DNA from: Holophagales bacterium UBA5704
Lineage (GTDB): Bacteria; Acidobacteriota; Thermoanaerobaculia; Multivoradales; UBA5704
DNA length: 54,366 nucleotides
Reading direction: 5' to 3'
Assembly: GCA_002420005.1 (NCBI GenBank)
Contig: DIHE01000136.1
Location: 42,058-96,423 of the forward strand
Below, piece after piece: positions 19,399-28,785 of the stretch (positions are counted from its first letter, which is position 1; every line of letters starts with the position of its first letter). The position numbers and the translations under genes are program-made. The notes under the pieces were generated by a model, which was given only the letters and a program-made list of their open reading frames with translations, had not been told where the DNA came from and did not search any database.

Positions 19399-20430
19399 AT
19401 GCCCACGCGGACGACTCTCTGCGCCGCCGGAGCCCTCCTCGCGCTCCTCGCCGGATGTGCGCACAACGCCGCTCCGCCCGTGGGCACCCCTGAGGCGGGC
19501 GGCTCGGTGCCGGCCGCCTCGGTCCCCGGCGCGGTCTGGACGCGGGCGCTCACCCGCGTCACCTGGCCCAACCGGGACGGCCACACCGCGGCCGTCTTCC
19601 GCGACCGCCTGTGGGTGCTCGGCGGCTGGGGCACCGGCCCGCTCAACGACGTCTGGACCTCGCCGGACGGTATCGACTGGCAGAACGTCGGGGAGGCGCC
19701 GTGGGCGGCGCGCAAGGCGCACGCCGGCGTCGTCTTCGAGGACCGCCTGTGGGTCCTGGGCGGTGGCACCGGGGGGACCGAGCAGGCGCACGACGTCTGG
19801 TCCTCCCCCGACGGCGTGACCTGGACCCAGGCCACCGCGGCGGCCGCCTGGTCGCCGCGGCTCAACCACGCCGCCGCCGTGTTCGACGGCAGGATCTGGG
19901 TACTCGGCGGCTGGGGCGGCGGCAACCTGAACGACGTCTGGTCCTCGCCGGACGGAGCGACCTGGACCCGGGCCACCGCCGCCGCCCCCTGGTCCGGCCG
20001 CAACGGCCATTCCGTGGTCGTCCACGCCGGCCGGCTCTGGGTGCTCGGCGGCTGGGGCCGGCCGGACCCGGCGAAGCCCGAGGAAGGCAATCTGAACGAC
20101 GTCTGGTCCTCCAGCGACGGTGTCCATTGGGAACAGGCCACGGCCCACGCTCCCTGGGCGCCGCGCAACCACCAGAGCGCCGCCGTCTGGGACGGCAAGA
20201 TCTGGATGACCGGCGGCTGGGGCCTCAACGGAACGCGGGAAGGCAATCTGAACGACGTCTGGTGGTCGGCGGACGGCATCACCTGGCGCCCGGCCACCGG
20301 CCAGGCGCAGTGGCTGCCGCGCAACGGTCACGCCAGCGTCGCCTTCCGGGACCGCCTGTGGGTCCTCGGCGGCTGGAGCCACTTCATCGGCGGCACCAGC
20401 GTCAACGACCTGTGGTCCACCGGACAGTGA
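19399..20430 (+). CDS. Kelch-repeat lipoprotein
   Basis: A 343-residue protein with a lipoprotein signal (GALLALLAGC, C20 as lipidated residue), then about six repeats of 45-56 residues of the form RLWVLGGWG-x-LNDVWSSPDGxxW. Each repeat gives one blade of a kelch-like beta-propeller. Position between amylase and pullulanase, with only 11 bases before and 45 after it, suggests a surface glycan-binding or scaffold role in starch use, but no binding residues can be named. Two ATGs are adjacent (19396, 19399); the second has better spacing from the GAGGAGG site that overlaps the end of the amylase gene. No enzymatic motif is present. Confidence 0.85.
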   Translation: MPTRTTLCAAGALLALLAGCAHNAAPPVGTPEAGGSVPAASVPGAVWTRALTRVTWPNRDGHTAAVFRDRLWVLGGWGTGPLNDVWTSPDGIDWQNVGEAPWAARKAHAGVVFEDRLWVLGGGTGGTEQAHDVWSSPDGVTWTQATAAAAWSPRLNHAAAVFDGRIWVLGGWGGGNLNDVWSSPDGATWTRATAAAPWSGRNGHSVVVHAGRLWVLGGWGRPDPAKPEEGNLNDVWSSSDGVHWEQATAHAPWAPRNHQSAAVWDGKIWMTGGWGLNGTREGNLNDVWWSADGITWRPATGQAQWLPRNGHASVAFRDRLWVLGGWSHFIGGTSVNDLWSTGQ

Positions 20431-20475
20431 ACCGAGCTTGAGTGTGCAACACGGAAGAACAACCGGAGGTTTCTG

Positions 20476-23400
20476 ATGAGATCGAAGACATGCCTGGCGC
20501 TCCTCCTGGCCGGCCTCGCCGCCTGGATCGGTGCGATCGCTCCCGCCCGCGCGGCGGATACGCCCAACCCTTCGCAGGTCACGGTGGCCGGCAGCCTGCA
20601 ATCCGAGCTGGGCTGCGCCGAAGACTGGCAGCCGGCCTGCGCCGCGACCCATCTGACGTTCGACACCGACGACCAGGTCTGGCAGAAGACGTTCAACGTC
20701 CCGGCGGGGAGCTATGAGTACAAGGCCCCGCTCAACGACGGCTGGGACGAGAACTACGGCCTCCACGCGCAGAGGAACGGCGCCAACATCCCGCTCTCGC
20801 TCACGGCGGATCGGGCGGTCAAGTTCTACTACTCCCACGAGACCCACTGGATCACCGACAACGTCAATTCGACGATCGCGGTGGCTCCCGGCAGCTTCCA
20901 GTCCGAGCTGGGCTGCCCGGGCGACTGGCAGCCCGACTGCCTGCGTTCGTGGCTGCAGGACCCGGACGGCGATGGGATTTTCGTCTTCCGCACCAGCGCG
21001 CTGCCGGCCGGCAGCTATGAGGTCAAGGTCGCCGTCGGCGAGAGCTGGGCGGAGAACTATGGTGCCGGCGGCGCCCCGGGTGGCGCCAACATCGCGTTCA
21101 CCGTGGCCGCCGACTGCTCTGAAACGGTCTTCACCTGGAATGCCACCACCAAGGTCCTCACCGTCGGCGCCGGCACCGCGCCCGAGCAGCCCGATTTCGT
21201 CACCATCGCAGGCAGCCTGCAATCCGAAGCCGGCTGCTCCGGCGACTGGCAGCCGGACTGCGCCGCGACTCACCTGACGTTCGACGCCGACGACCAGGTC
21301 TGGCAGGAGAGCTTCAGCCTGCCGGCCGGCAACTGGGAGTACAAGGCGCCGATCAACAACAGCTGGGACGAGAACTACGGCCTCAATGCCACGCCGAACG
21401 GCCCGAACATCCCGCTCAACCTCGCCGCGCCCACCGAGGTCAAGTTCTACTACGACGACGCGACCCACTGGGTGACCGACAACCAGACGAAGGTGATCGC
21501 GGTGGCCCCGGGCAGCTTCCAGTCCGAGCTGGGATGCCCCGGCGACTGGCAGCCCGACTGCCTGCGTTCCTGGCTGCAGGACCCGGACGGCGACGGCATC
21601 TACACCTTCAGCACCAAGAAGCTCCCGGCGGGCACCTATGAGACCAAGGTGGCGATCAACGAGAGCTGGTCGGAGAACTACGGCGCCAACGGCGTCCGCG
21701 ACGGCTCCAACATCTCCTTCACGGTCCCCAATGCCTGCGCCGAGATGTTCTTCAGCTACGATCCCTCCACGCACGTGCTGACCGTGAGCGCCAGCGGCGC
21801 CCCCCGTGGCAACATCACCCGCGCCCAGGCCTACTGGGTGAACGAGGACACCATCGCCTGGAAACCGGGCAATCCGGCTGCGATCCAGGCCGACTGGACC
21901 TTCGCCCTGCACTACGACGAGGACGCCGGTCTCCTGCTGAACAACGCCGGCATCCAGGGCGGCACCGCGATCGCGCTCGCCTGGGATCCCGACGGCCTCC
22001 CCGCGGACGTCCTCGCCAAATTCCCCCACCTCGCGGGCTTCCTCGCCTTCCGCATCCCCACCGGCCAGCTCGGTCAGGTGCCGGATGCGCTCCAGGGCCA
22101 GATCGCCGTCGAGGCGAAGGCCGGCGACGGCACCCTCGTCGACGCCACGGCCCTCCAGATCCAGGGCGTCCTCGACGACCTCTACACCTATGACGGAGCG
22201 CTCGGCGTCACCTTCGCGGCCGACCGCACCCCCACCTTCCGGCTCTGGGCGCCGACCGCTCAGGACGTCCGGCTGCTGGTCACCGAGACCGCGGCCGACG
22301 ACAGCCCGGTGACCGAGGTCGCCATGACCCGCGGCGATCACGGCGTGTGGAGCGCGAGCGGCAGCCCGACCTGGTATGGCCGGTACTATCGCTACCAGGT
22401 GACCGTCTTCGCCCGCTCGACCGGGCGGATCGAGGTGAACAAAGTCACCGATCCCTACGCGGTCAGCCTGTCGCGCAACAGCCTGCGCAGCCAGATCATC
22501 GATCTCGCGACCGACACCACGCTCGTTCCGGCGGGCTGGTCCAGCCTCAAGAAACCGCGGCTCGATGCCCCCGAGGACATCGTCCTCTACGAGCTGCACG
22601 TGCGCGACTTCAGCGCCAACGACGCGAGCGTGCCGGCGGACTACCGCGGGACGTTCAAGGCGTTCACCGTGAACAACTCGAACGGCATACGGCACCTCGC
22701 CGGGCTGGCCGCCTCGGGCCTCACCCACGTCCATCTGCTGCCGGTCTTCGACATCGCCACGATCGACGAGGACAAAACGCAGTGGCAACAGCCGGCGGGC
22801 GATCTCGCAAGTTTCCCGGCCGACTCCGAGGAGCAGCAGAGCCGCGTCTCCGCGGTCGCCGACCTCGACGGCTTCAATTGGGGGTACGACCCCTGGCACT
22901 ACACCGTCCCCGAAGGCAGCTATGCGACCGATCCGGCCGGCGCGGCGCGCATCAGGGAATTCCGCGAGATGGTGCAGAGCTTGAACCGCATCGGCCTGCG
23001 CACCGTGATGGACGTGGTCTACAACCACACCAACGCGGCGGGGCAGAACGACAAGTCGGTGCTCGACCGCATCGTCCCGGGGTACTACCACCGGCTGAAC
23101 GGCGACGGCAACGTCGAGACCAGCACCTGCTGCCAGAACACGGCCTCCGAATTCAACATGATGGAAAAGCTGCTGATCGATTCGGTGCTCACCTGGGCGA
23201 CGCAGTACAAGGTGGACGGTTTCCGTTTCGACCTGATGGGCCATCACATGAAAGCCAACCTGGTGAAGCTGCGCCAGAGGCTGGACGCCCTCACCCTCGC
23301 CCATGACGGAGTGGACGGCACGAAGATCTACCTGTACGGGGAAGGATGGAACTTCGGCGAGGTGGCCAACAACGCGCGCGGCGTGCAGGCCACCCAGGCG

Positions 23401-24717
23401 AACATGGCCGGCACGGGCATCGGCACCTTCAGCGACCGCCTGCGCGACGGCGTGCGCGGCGGCGGCCCGTTCAGCGGCATCCAGGAGCAGGGGTTCATCA
23501 ACGGCCTCTACACCGACCCGAACGCCACCAACCAGGGCTCGGCGTCCGACCAGCTCGCCACGCTGCTCCTGCGTTCCGACTGGATCCGCACCGGCCTCGC
23601 CGGCTCGCTCAAGAGCTACGTCCTCGAAGACCGCAACGGCAACGACGTGGCCGCCTCGGCCATCGACTACAACGGCCAGCCCTCCGGCTACACCCTCGAT
23701 CCGCAGGAAGTCATCACCTACATCGAGGCGCACGACAACGAAACCCTGTTCGACGCCATCGCCGCCAAGGCCCCGGTGGGCACCCCGATGGATCAGCGGG
23801 TGCGCATGCAGAACCTGGGCATCAGCCTCGTCGGCCTCGCCCAGGGCATTCCGTTCTACCACGCCGGCGTCGAGCTGCTGCGCTCCAAGTCGATGGACCG
23901 CAACAGCTACAACTCGGGCGACTGGTTCAACAAGCTCGACTGGACCCTGGTCGACAACAACTGGGGCGTCGGCCTGCCGCCGGCGCGCGACAACCAGGCC
24001 AACTGGCCGGTGATGCAGCCGCTGCTCGCCAATCCGGCGCTGAAGCCGGCCCCGGTCCACATCGGCCAGGCGCAGGCGCACTTCCAGGAGATCCTCGGCA
24101 TCCGCAAGAGCGCCCGTCTCCTGCGGCTGCGCACGGCGGGGGAGATCAACGACCTCCTGCACCTCCACAACACCGGCCCGAGCCAGATCCCGGGCCTTCT
24201 CGTCTACAGCGTCTCCGACACCTTGGGAGCGATCGATCACCGGCATTCGCTGGCGGTCGTCCTCTTCAATGCGCGGCCCGACGCCGTCACCTTCCCGCTG
24301 AACGTCTTCCCCTGCCGCGGGCTGGCGCTCCACCCGTTGCAGCAACAGTCGGCGGACCCGGTCGTCCGCACCGCCACCTTCACCGACAGCACCTGCACCT
24401 TCAACGTGCCGGGCCGCACCACCGCGGTCTTCCTGAAGGTTCGCCCGGCCACCGAGCAGATCCTGCTGCTCAAGAAGAGCGTGGAGGCGCTGGTCACCTC
24501 CGGCGTGCTGAACGGCGGCCAGGGCAACGCCCTGCTCGTCAAGCTCCGCGCCGCCGAGCGCCAGATCGGGCTCGGCCGCCTCGCGACCGCGGTGAACCAG
24601 ATCAACGCCTTCATCCAACAGGTGGAAGCGTTCCAGACCGCGGGCATCCTCTCGGAGGACCAGGCCTTCGGCCTGCTCGACGACGCAGAGGCGATCCTGG
24701 CGGCGCTGGGCGCGTAG
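20476..24717 (+). CDS. Secreted pullulanase (GH13, alpha-1,6-glucosidase type) with X25 repeats and FIMAH domain
   Basis: A 1413-residue debranching enzyme for alpha-1,6 bonds in pullulan and amylopectin. In order: signal peptide (1-27); four X25-type domains (about 35-130, 134-232, 241-340, 341-438) arranged as A-B-A-B, each with a GSxQSExGCxGDWQPxC motif; a pullulanase N-domain starting RAQAYWVNEDTIAW (449-); a CBM48-like domain (about 575-670); the GH13 barrel with DVVYNH (846-851), GFRFDLMGHH (nucleophile D919), YGEGW (acid/base E956) and EAHDNE (D1087); a C-terminal beta domain; and a helical FIMAH-like tail (about 1325-1413). GGAGG precedes the ATG. Last gene of the starch cluster, followed by a terminator. 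Confidence 0.94.
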   Translation: MRSKTCLALLLAGLAAWIGAIAPARAADTPNPSQVTVAGSLQSELGCAEDWQPACAATHLTFDTDDQVWQKTFNVPAGSYEYKAPLNDGWDENYGLHAQRNGANIPLSLTADRAVKFYYSHETHWITDNVNSTIAVAPGSFQSELGCPGDWQPDCLRSWLQDPDGDGIFVFRTSALPAGSYEVKVAVGESWAENYGAGGAPGGANIAFTVAADCSETVFTWNATTKVLTVGAGTAPEQPDFVTIAGSLQSEAGCSGDWQPDCAATHLTFDADDQVWQESFSLPAGNWEYKAPINNSWDENYGLNATPNGPNIPLNLAAPTEVKFYYDDATHWVTDNQTKVIAVAPGSFQSELGCPGDWQPDCLRSWLQDPDGDGIYTFSTKKLPAGTYETKVAINESWSENYGANGVRDGSNISFTVPNACAEMFFSYDPSTHVLTVSASGAPRGNITRAQAYWVNEDTIAWKPGNPAAIQADWTFALHYDEDAGLLLNNAGIQGGTAIALAWDPDGLPADVLAKFPHLAGFLAFRIPTGQLGQVPDALQGQIAVEAKAGDGTLVDATALQIQGVLDDLYTYDGALGVTFAADRTPTFRLWAPTAQDVRLLVTETAADDSPVTEVAMTRGDHGVWSASGSPTWYGRYYRYQVTVFARSTGRIEVNKVTDPYAVSLSRNSLRSQIIDLATDTTLVPAGWSSLKKPRLDAPEDIVLYELHVRDFSANDASVPADYRGTFKAFTVNNSNGIRHLAGLAASGLTHVHLLPVFDIATIDEDKTQWQQPAGDLASFPADSEEQQSRVSAVADLDGFNWGYDPWHYTVPEGSYATDPAGAARIREFREMVQSLNRIGLRTVMDVVYNHTNAAGQNDKSVLDRIVPGYYHRLNGDGNVETSTCCQNTASEFNMMEKLLIDSVLTWATQYKVDGFRFDLMGHHMKANLVKLRQRLDALTLAHDGVDGTKIYLYGEGWNFGEVANNARGVQATQANMAGTGIGTFSDRLRDGVRGGGPFSGIQEQGFINGLYTDPNATNQGSASDQLATLLLRSDWIRTGLAGSLKSYVLEDRNGNDVAASAIDYNGQPSGYTLDPQEVITYIEAHDNETLFDAIAAKAPVGTPMDQRVRMQNLGISLVGLAQGIPFYHAGVELLRSKSMDRNSYNSGDWFNKLDWTLVDNNWGVGLPPARDNQANWPVMQPLLANPALKPAPVHIGQAQAHFQEILGIRKSARLLRLRTAGEINDLLHLHNTGPSQIPGLLVYSVSDTLGAIDHRHSLAVVLFNARPDAVTFPLNVFPCRGLALHPLQQQSADPVVRTATFTDSTCTFNVPGRTTAVFLKVRPATEQILLLKKSVEALVTSGVLNGGQGNALLVKLRAAERQIGLGRLATAVNQINAFIQQVEAFQTAGILSEDQAFGLLDDAEAILAALGA

Positions 24718-24752
24718 GTCACAGGTCCGTTCGACCACCCTCGCGAAACCCG

Positions 24753-24790
24753 AACGGCCGCCGCCCCCTGGGGTTGGCGGCCGTTTGCTT
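24753..24790 (+). terminator. Intrinsic terminator after the pullulanase gene
   Basis: AACGGCCGCC (24753-24762) pairs perfectly with GGCGGCCGTT (24776-24785) around an inner CCCC/GGGG pairing, and a T-rich stretch (TTTGCTTGTT) follows. It lies 35 bases after the stop codon and would end the amylase-kelch-pullulanase message before the methyltransferase promoter. Confidence 0.8.
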
Positions 24791-24842
24791 GTTCGGCGAA
24801 CCGGCGGTAACATGGCGCAACATCCGGACTGGCGGTTGCGCC

Positions 24843-24848
24843 TATAAT
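24843..24848 (+). promoter_or_regulatory. -10 box TATAAT before the DNA methyltransferase gene
   Basis: A perfect TATAAT in CTATAATCC, 27 bases before the ATG at 24876 and 53 bases after the terminator stem. No clear -35 box or Shine-Dalgarno sequence is visible. Same context as the boxes at 7393 and 52309. Confidence 0.5.
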
Positions 24849-24875
24849 CCTGCGCCAGCCCACGAGCGCACCCTG

Positions 24876-27800
24876 ATGCCGACAGCCAGCACACAGCCCG
24901 ACCTCTTTGCCGGCCAGACTGCGTCCACCGGCGGCTCCCCCCTCTACCACGCCGTCATCGGCGTTCTCGGCTATCGCGGCTCTCCTCTCTTCTGCGAGAA
25001 CGAAGTCTCCGACCTCCTCGCGCCCGCAGATCGGCACTGGCTCCGGGTCGCACGCAAGGCGGGCGTGCTCGGGACGTACTTCTTCCGGACGGCCCCCGCA
25101 GCAACCGCTCTCCGCCCGGCCGTCCAGGTCGCGGAAGCCCGGACGCCGGAGGAGGCCCGGGAGATTCACCGGCGGCTTTGGAACCAGGGGATCAACCCCT
25201 TCCTCATCGTCGTGCTTCCCGCCGAGGTCCGCGTGCTCGCAGGCTTCGCCTATCACCCGGGCCAGCCCACGGTCGGGAAGATCAGCCTTGTCCCGGTGCG
25301 CAATCTCGTTGAGTCGGCTCTTGCGCAGAGACTTGGGGCGTTCAGCGCCGACCGGATCGATCGCGGGGAAGTGTGGCAGCTCCAGGCCAGACACCTCGGC
25401 GCTGAGCGCCGGGTCGACACCCGGCTGCTCGCGGGCCTGAAGGCGCTGAGCGGTGTGCTGCAGAGGGACCACCACATTCCCGACCAGGCGAGCCATGCAC
25501 TGATCGGGCAGTTCGTTTACCTCTCCTACCTGCGGGCGCGCGACATTCTCTCCGACCGATGGCTCCAGGAGGAAGCCCGCCTGCCGGCATCGTCGGTCTT
25601 CCGCGACGACACGTTCTCCCCTGACTTGACCCTGCAAGGTTTCAGGGCTCTCGCCGAGGCGGTGGAAAAGCGTTTCAACGGGCACCTGTTCCCGATCTCC
25701 TGGACCAGTGGTGACGCACCTCAATCCGCAGCAGTCCGCAGAGTGGCCTGTACGTTTGCAGGTGACGACATCCTGACGGGCCAGATCCATCTGCCCTTCA
25801 CCGCGTATGATTTCTCCTACATCCCGGTCGAGCTCCTCTCGGCCATCTATGAGCAGTTCCTCCATGCCGAGGGCTCCAGCTCGGCCGACGGGAAACTCAA
25901 GCCGGGGAGGCAACGAGAAGACACGACGGACCCGGAGAAGCACGGCGCCCACTACACACCCGAGCCTTTGGCCGACTACCTGATTTCAGAAGTCGAGGCG
26001 GTGCATCCACTGCGCCCGGGCATGAAAATTCTCGACGCGTGTTGCGGCTCCGGAATTTTTCTGGCCATCGCCTTCCGCCGGCTCGTGGAGATGGAAGCCG
26101 GCCGACTGGGCCGACCGCTGCGCGCGGAGGAGCTGAAACGCCTCTTGGTGGAGGGAATCTTCGGCGTCGAGCGCAATGCCACCGCCTGCCAGATTGCAGG
26201 CTTCAGTCTCATCCTGGCGCTTCTCAGCTATGTAGAGCCGCCGGAGCTGCATCGGCACAAGACGTTCAGGTTCCCTCGGCTCGTCGGCAACAACCTCTTC
26301 GTCCACGACTTCTTCGACCCCGAAGGAGCCTTCTGGAACCACCCTGCGTCGGCGGGAGGGTTCGCCTGGGTCCTCGGCAACCCGCCGTGGGTGGAGCTGA
26401 AGGCCGGTGAGCCGAAGGATCGCTTCGTTCTGGAATGGTCCCGCATGCACCGGAAAGACCTAGGGCTCGCCCGGGCGCGAACCGGAGAGGCTTTCGCCTG
26501 GCGAGTGATGGCCTGCCTGGCAGAAGGCGGCGCGGCGGGATTGATCCTGCACGCGAAGTCGCTGACCAATGACCACCTCGAGGCCTGGCGCAAGAGGTTC
26601 TTCGGTGGTGTTCAGGTCCACCGGGTCACCAACTTCGCCAACATGCGGTACCTCCTCTTCCCCTCGGCCAAACAGCCTGCGGCGACGTTCGTCTATACCC
26701 GAAAACTGGAGCAACAGACCCCGATCCTTCATACCGGCCCCTTCGTCGCTCATCAGATTTCCCTCATCCCGAGGACCCGCAACAAGCAGGTGTGGGCCAT
26801 CAGCTTCTCTGAGTCCGAAGTCAAGTGGGTGCCGGCCGCTGAAGCGGCGAAAGGCCTGGCTGCGACGTGGAAGATGGCTTTGTGGGGCACTCCGCGCGAC
26901 GCAGCGGCGATCCGGCGGCTTCGCGGGATCTTCTCCACCCGGCTCGGCCGCCTGGCCGACACCCGGGGCTGGAGCCTCAGCCTCGGGCTCCAGTTGAGGA
27001 CGGGCGCCGGGAACCCCGATGAGGGCCCCAATCACTATCAAGCAGACCTCGATGGGTTGAAGGTTCTCGATCACAAAGCGTTCGTTCAGTCCGGCCCCGC
27101 GCTTAGCGTACCGACTCGCTTCATCTGCGACAACCACCACGGATGTTACGTGCGGGAGCGGGGGGGCTTGTCTGGCATGAAGCTGATCGAGGGCCACCGG
27201 CTGTTTCTGTGGAGAGATTTCGCTGCTTATTCCACCGCCAAGTTCATCATTCGGCACTCGCGGATCGGTCTGGCCGTCCATTCTGCGGAGGAGGCGAAGG
27301 CGGTCGCCTGCATCTGGAGCTCCCGGTACGTAACATACCTGTTGTTTCTTGACCAGAGCTCCGAATGGGGTGTCGGGTACAGCCTCATTGACAAAGGCGA
27401 CGCCGAGCGCCTCCCCTTCCCAGACCTCACGCCAGGACAGGAGCTGGGCCTCGCTGCCGTTTGGGACGAAGCCGAAGCCTTGTCGGCTGGAGGCGATCCT
27501 TTTGATCATGTCAGAGATTTTCTTGATGACCGCGTGGCGCGTCTGCTGAGAATCCCAGAGAGCGTCGCTCTCGTCGTCGACGATTTCTTCCGTACGCGCT
27601 ACAAGCTCAATGAAGGAAAGGTACCGAGGTTTCTGCTTGGACCGCCGCAGGAGCCCGAGATGGCGGCCTATGCCCTTCGCCTGCGAAACGAGCTGGATAA
27701 CTACCTGGGCGGCCGCGGCCGGCACAAGGTGGACGTCTTGTTTTCGGCCGGCGGAGTGGCCGTGTCGATCACCCTGACCCAACCCGGCCCCGCGATCGAG

Positions 27801-28040
27801 CCGACCGTTCGCGCTGCGATCCGCGAGGAGAGAGAAGAACTCGAGTCATTGCTCCGTGCTGCGGAGAACAAAGTCAGCCAGTGGGTCTACGTCCAACGGA
27901 GCGTGCGGCTCTTTGCAGGCGACACCATTCACCTGATCAAGCCGCCACGGCGGCTGGAATGGACCGAGACACAGGCGCTCCTGGACGCGGGGAATGTGAT
28001 CACCGAGGTTCTCGAGGCGAGGAGCCTTCACGGGGCATGA
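24876..28040 (+). CDS. Eco57I/type IIG-like DNA adenine methyltransferase
   Basis: A 1054-residue protein. The N-terminal 330 residues resemble the lead region of type IIG and related enzymes (WNQGINPFLIVVLPAEVRVL near 108-127). The methylase core follows: HGAHYTPEPLADYLISEVE, AdoMet motif I DACCGSGIFLAIA (from D387) and catalytic motif IV NPPW (502-505), typical of N6-adenine methylation. A target-recognition-like region covers about 670-880, with LNEGKVPRFLLG beyond. The start has no visible Shine-Dalgarno. Its stop overlaps the start of a PD-(D/E)XK-like gene (ATGA), forming a candidate restriction-modification unit. No nuclease motif was recognised in the protein itself. Confidence 0.85.
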   Translation: MPTASTQPDLFAGQTASTGGSPLYHAVIGVLGYRGSPLFCENEVSDLLAPADRHWLRVARKAGVLGTYFFRTAPAATALRPAVQVAEARTPEEAREIHRRLWNQGINPFLIVVLPAEVRVLAGFAYHPGQPTVGKISLVPVRNLVESALAQRLGAFSADRIDRGEVWQLQARHLGAERRVDTRLLAGLKALSGVLQRDHHIPDQASHALIGQFVYLSYLRARDILSDRWLQEEARLPASSVFRDDTFSPDLTLQGFRALAEAVEKRFNGHLFPISWTSGDAPQSAAVRRVACTFAGDDILTGQIHLPFTAYDFSYIPVELLSAIYEQFLHAEGSSSADGKLKPGRQREDTTDPEKHGAHYTPEPLADYLISEVEAVHPLRPGMKILDACCGSGIFLAIAFRRLVEMEAGRLGRPLRAEELKRLLVEGIFGVERNATACQIAGFSLILALLSYVEPPELHRHKTFRFPRLVGNNLFVHDFFDPEGAFWNHPASAGGFAWVLGNPPWVELKAGEPKDRFVLEWSRMHRKDLGLARARTGEAFAWRVMACLAEGGAAGLILHAKSLTNDHLEAWRKRFFGGVQVHRVTNFANMRYLLFPSAKQPAATFVYTRKLEQQTPILHTGPFVAHQISLIPRTRNKQVWAISFSESEVKWVPAAEAAKGLAATWKMALWGTPRDAAAIRRLRGIFSTRLGRLADTRGWSLSLGLQLRTGAGNPDEGPNHYQADLDGLKVLDHKAFVQSGPALSVPTRFICDNHHGCYVRERGGLSGMKLIEGHRLFLWRDFAAYSTAKFIIRHSRIGLAVHSAEEAKAVACIWSSRYVTYLLFLDQSSEWGVGYSLIDKGDAERLPFPDLTPGQELGLAAVWDEAEALSAGGDPFDHVRDFLDDRVARLLRIPESVALVVDDFFRTRYKLNEGKVPRFLLGPPQEPEMAAYALRLRNELDNYLGGRGRHKVDVLFSAGGVAVSITLTQPGPAIEPTVRAAIREEREELESLLRAAENKVSQWVYVQRSVRLFAGDTIHLIKPPRRLEWTETQALLDAGNVITEVLEARSLHGA

Positions 28041-28708
28041 TCACTGCCGAGCCCGGTGCCATCTGGGATGCGCACCTCGAAGCGATGCGGCTTCATGCCC
28101 ACCAGCTCCTCGCCTGGGCGCATGCGGATACCCGCTCGGTGCTCCATGAAGAGCTGGACGAGCCATCCATCACGGGACTCCTGGGCGAGGCGATGAGGGC
28201 CCGCCTCGACGCACCCGAGACCCCCCATGAGTACATCCTGTATGAGATCGGGGATCAGGTGCCGATCAGCCCTGCCGGCCAGAGGGGAAATGCCCGGCTG
28301 CGACTGGACCTGTGTGTCATTCGCACGGGAGTCAAGCCCCGCCTCCGGTACATCTACGAGGCGAAGCGGCTCCGCACCAACAGCTTCCCCATTGGGGAAT
28401 ACGTCGGCCCGGCCGGGATCGGCGATTTTCTGGAATGCCGGTACGGGCAGGGTTGCCCCGAAGCGGTGATGGTCGGCCTTTTTCAGAATCGGGACGCCGG
28501 GTACTGGCAAGGCGAGCTTCACCGGAGCTTTGGTGCGGCCGATGCCGGCTGGCATCTCGCGGTCCTGGAAGGGCTCGCTCCGGTGAAGGTCCTGGAGAGC
28601 CTGCCTGCCGAACTCAAGAGCGTCCATCGAAGGGCGGATGCAAGCGCACTCCTGCTCTTCCATGTCTTTCTCGACTGCAGGGCGCCGGACGAGAGCTCGA
28701 CGAGCTGA
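28037..28708 (+). CDS. Putative PD-(D/E)XK nuclease partner of the methyltransferase
   Basis: A 223-residue protein with no close named family that I recognise. It shows the layout of a restriction-type nuclease core: a helix with acidic residues and EExxIT-like spacing (HEELDEPSITGLLGEAM, 37-53), then D91 in LRLDLCVIRTG and E108-x-K110 in YIYEAKRL, giving D-x16-E-A-K. The remaining part (IGDFLECRYGQGCPEAVMVGLFQN) looks like the rest of an alpha/beta core. It is translationally coupled to the methyltransferase gene upstream, which supports a role as the restriction subunit. The nuclease call rests on these motifs and context only. Confidence 0.6.
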   Translation: MITAEPGAIWDAHLEAMRLHAHQLLAWAHADTRSVLHEELDEPSITGLLGEAMRARLDAPETPHEYILYEIGDQVPISPAGQRGNARLRLDLCVIRTGVKPRLRYIYEAKRLRTNSFPIGEYVGPAGIGDFLECRYGQGCPEAVMVGLFQNRDAGYWQGELHRSFGAADAGWHLAVLEGLAPVKVLESLPAELKSVHRRADASALLLFHVFLDCRAPDESSTS

Positions 28709-28785
28709 AAGTGCTCATTGTTCAGGGGACGGGCGTGGCAGCGCACGCCTACACCTCGGCGATCACCAACGTACAAGGAGAGACC

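Noticed and set aside
19225..24894. A 1889-codon open frame on the minus strand opposite the amylase, kelch and pullulanase genes
   Set aside because: It is a composition shadow: in GC-rich DNA the antisense of strongly biased codons stays open. The plus strand encodes clear GH13 proteins with all catalytic motifs, and the antisense product has no recognisable domain.
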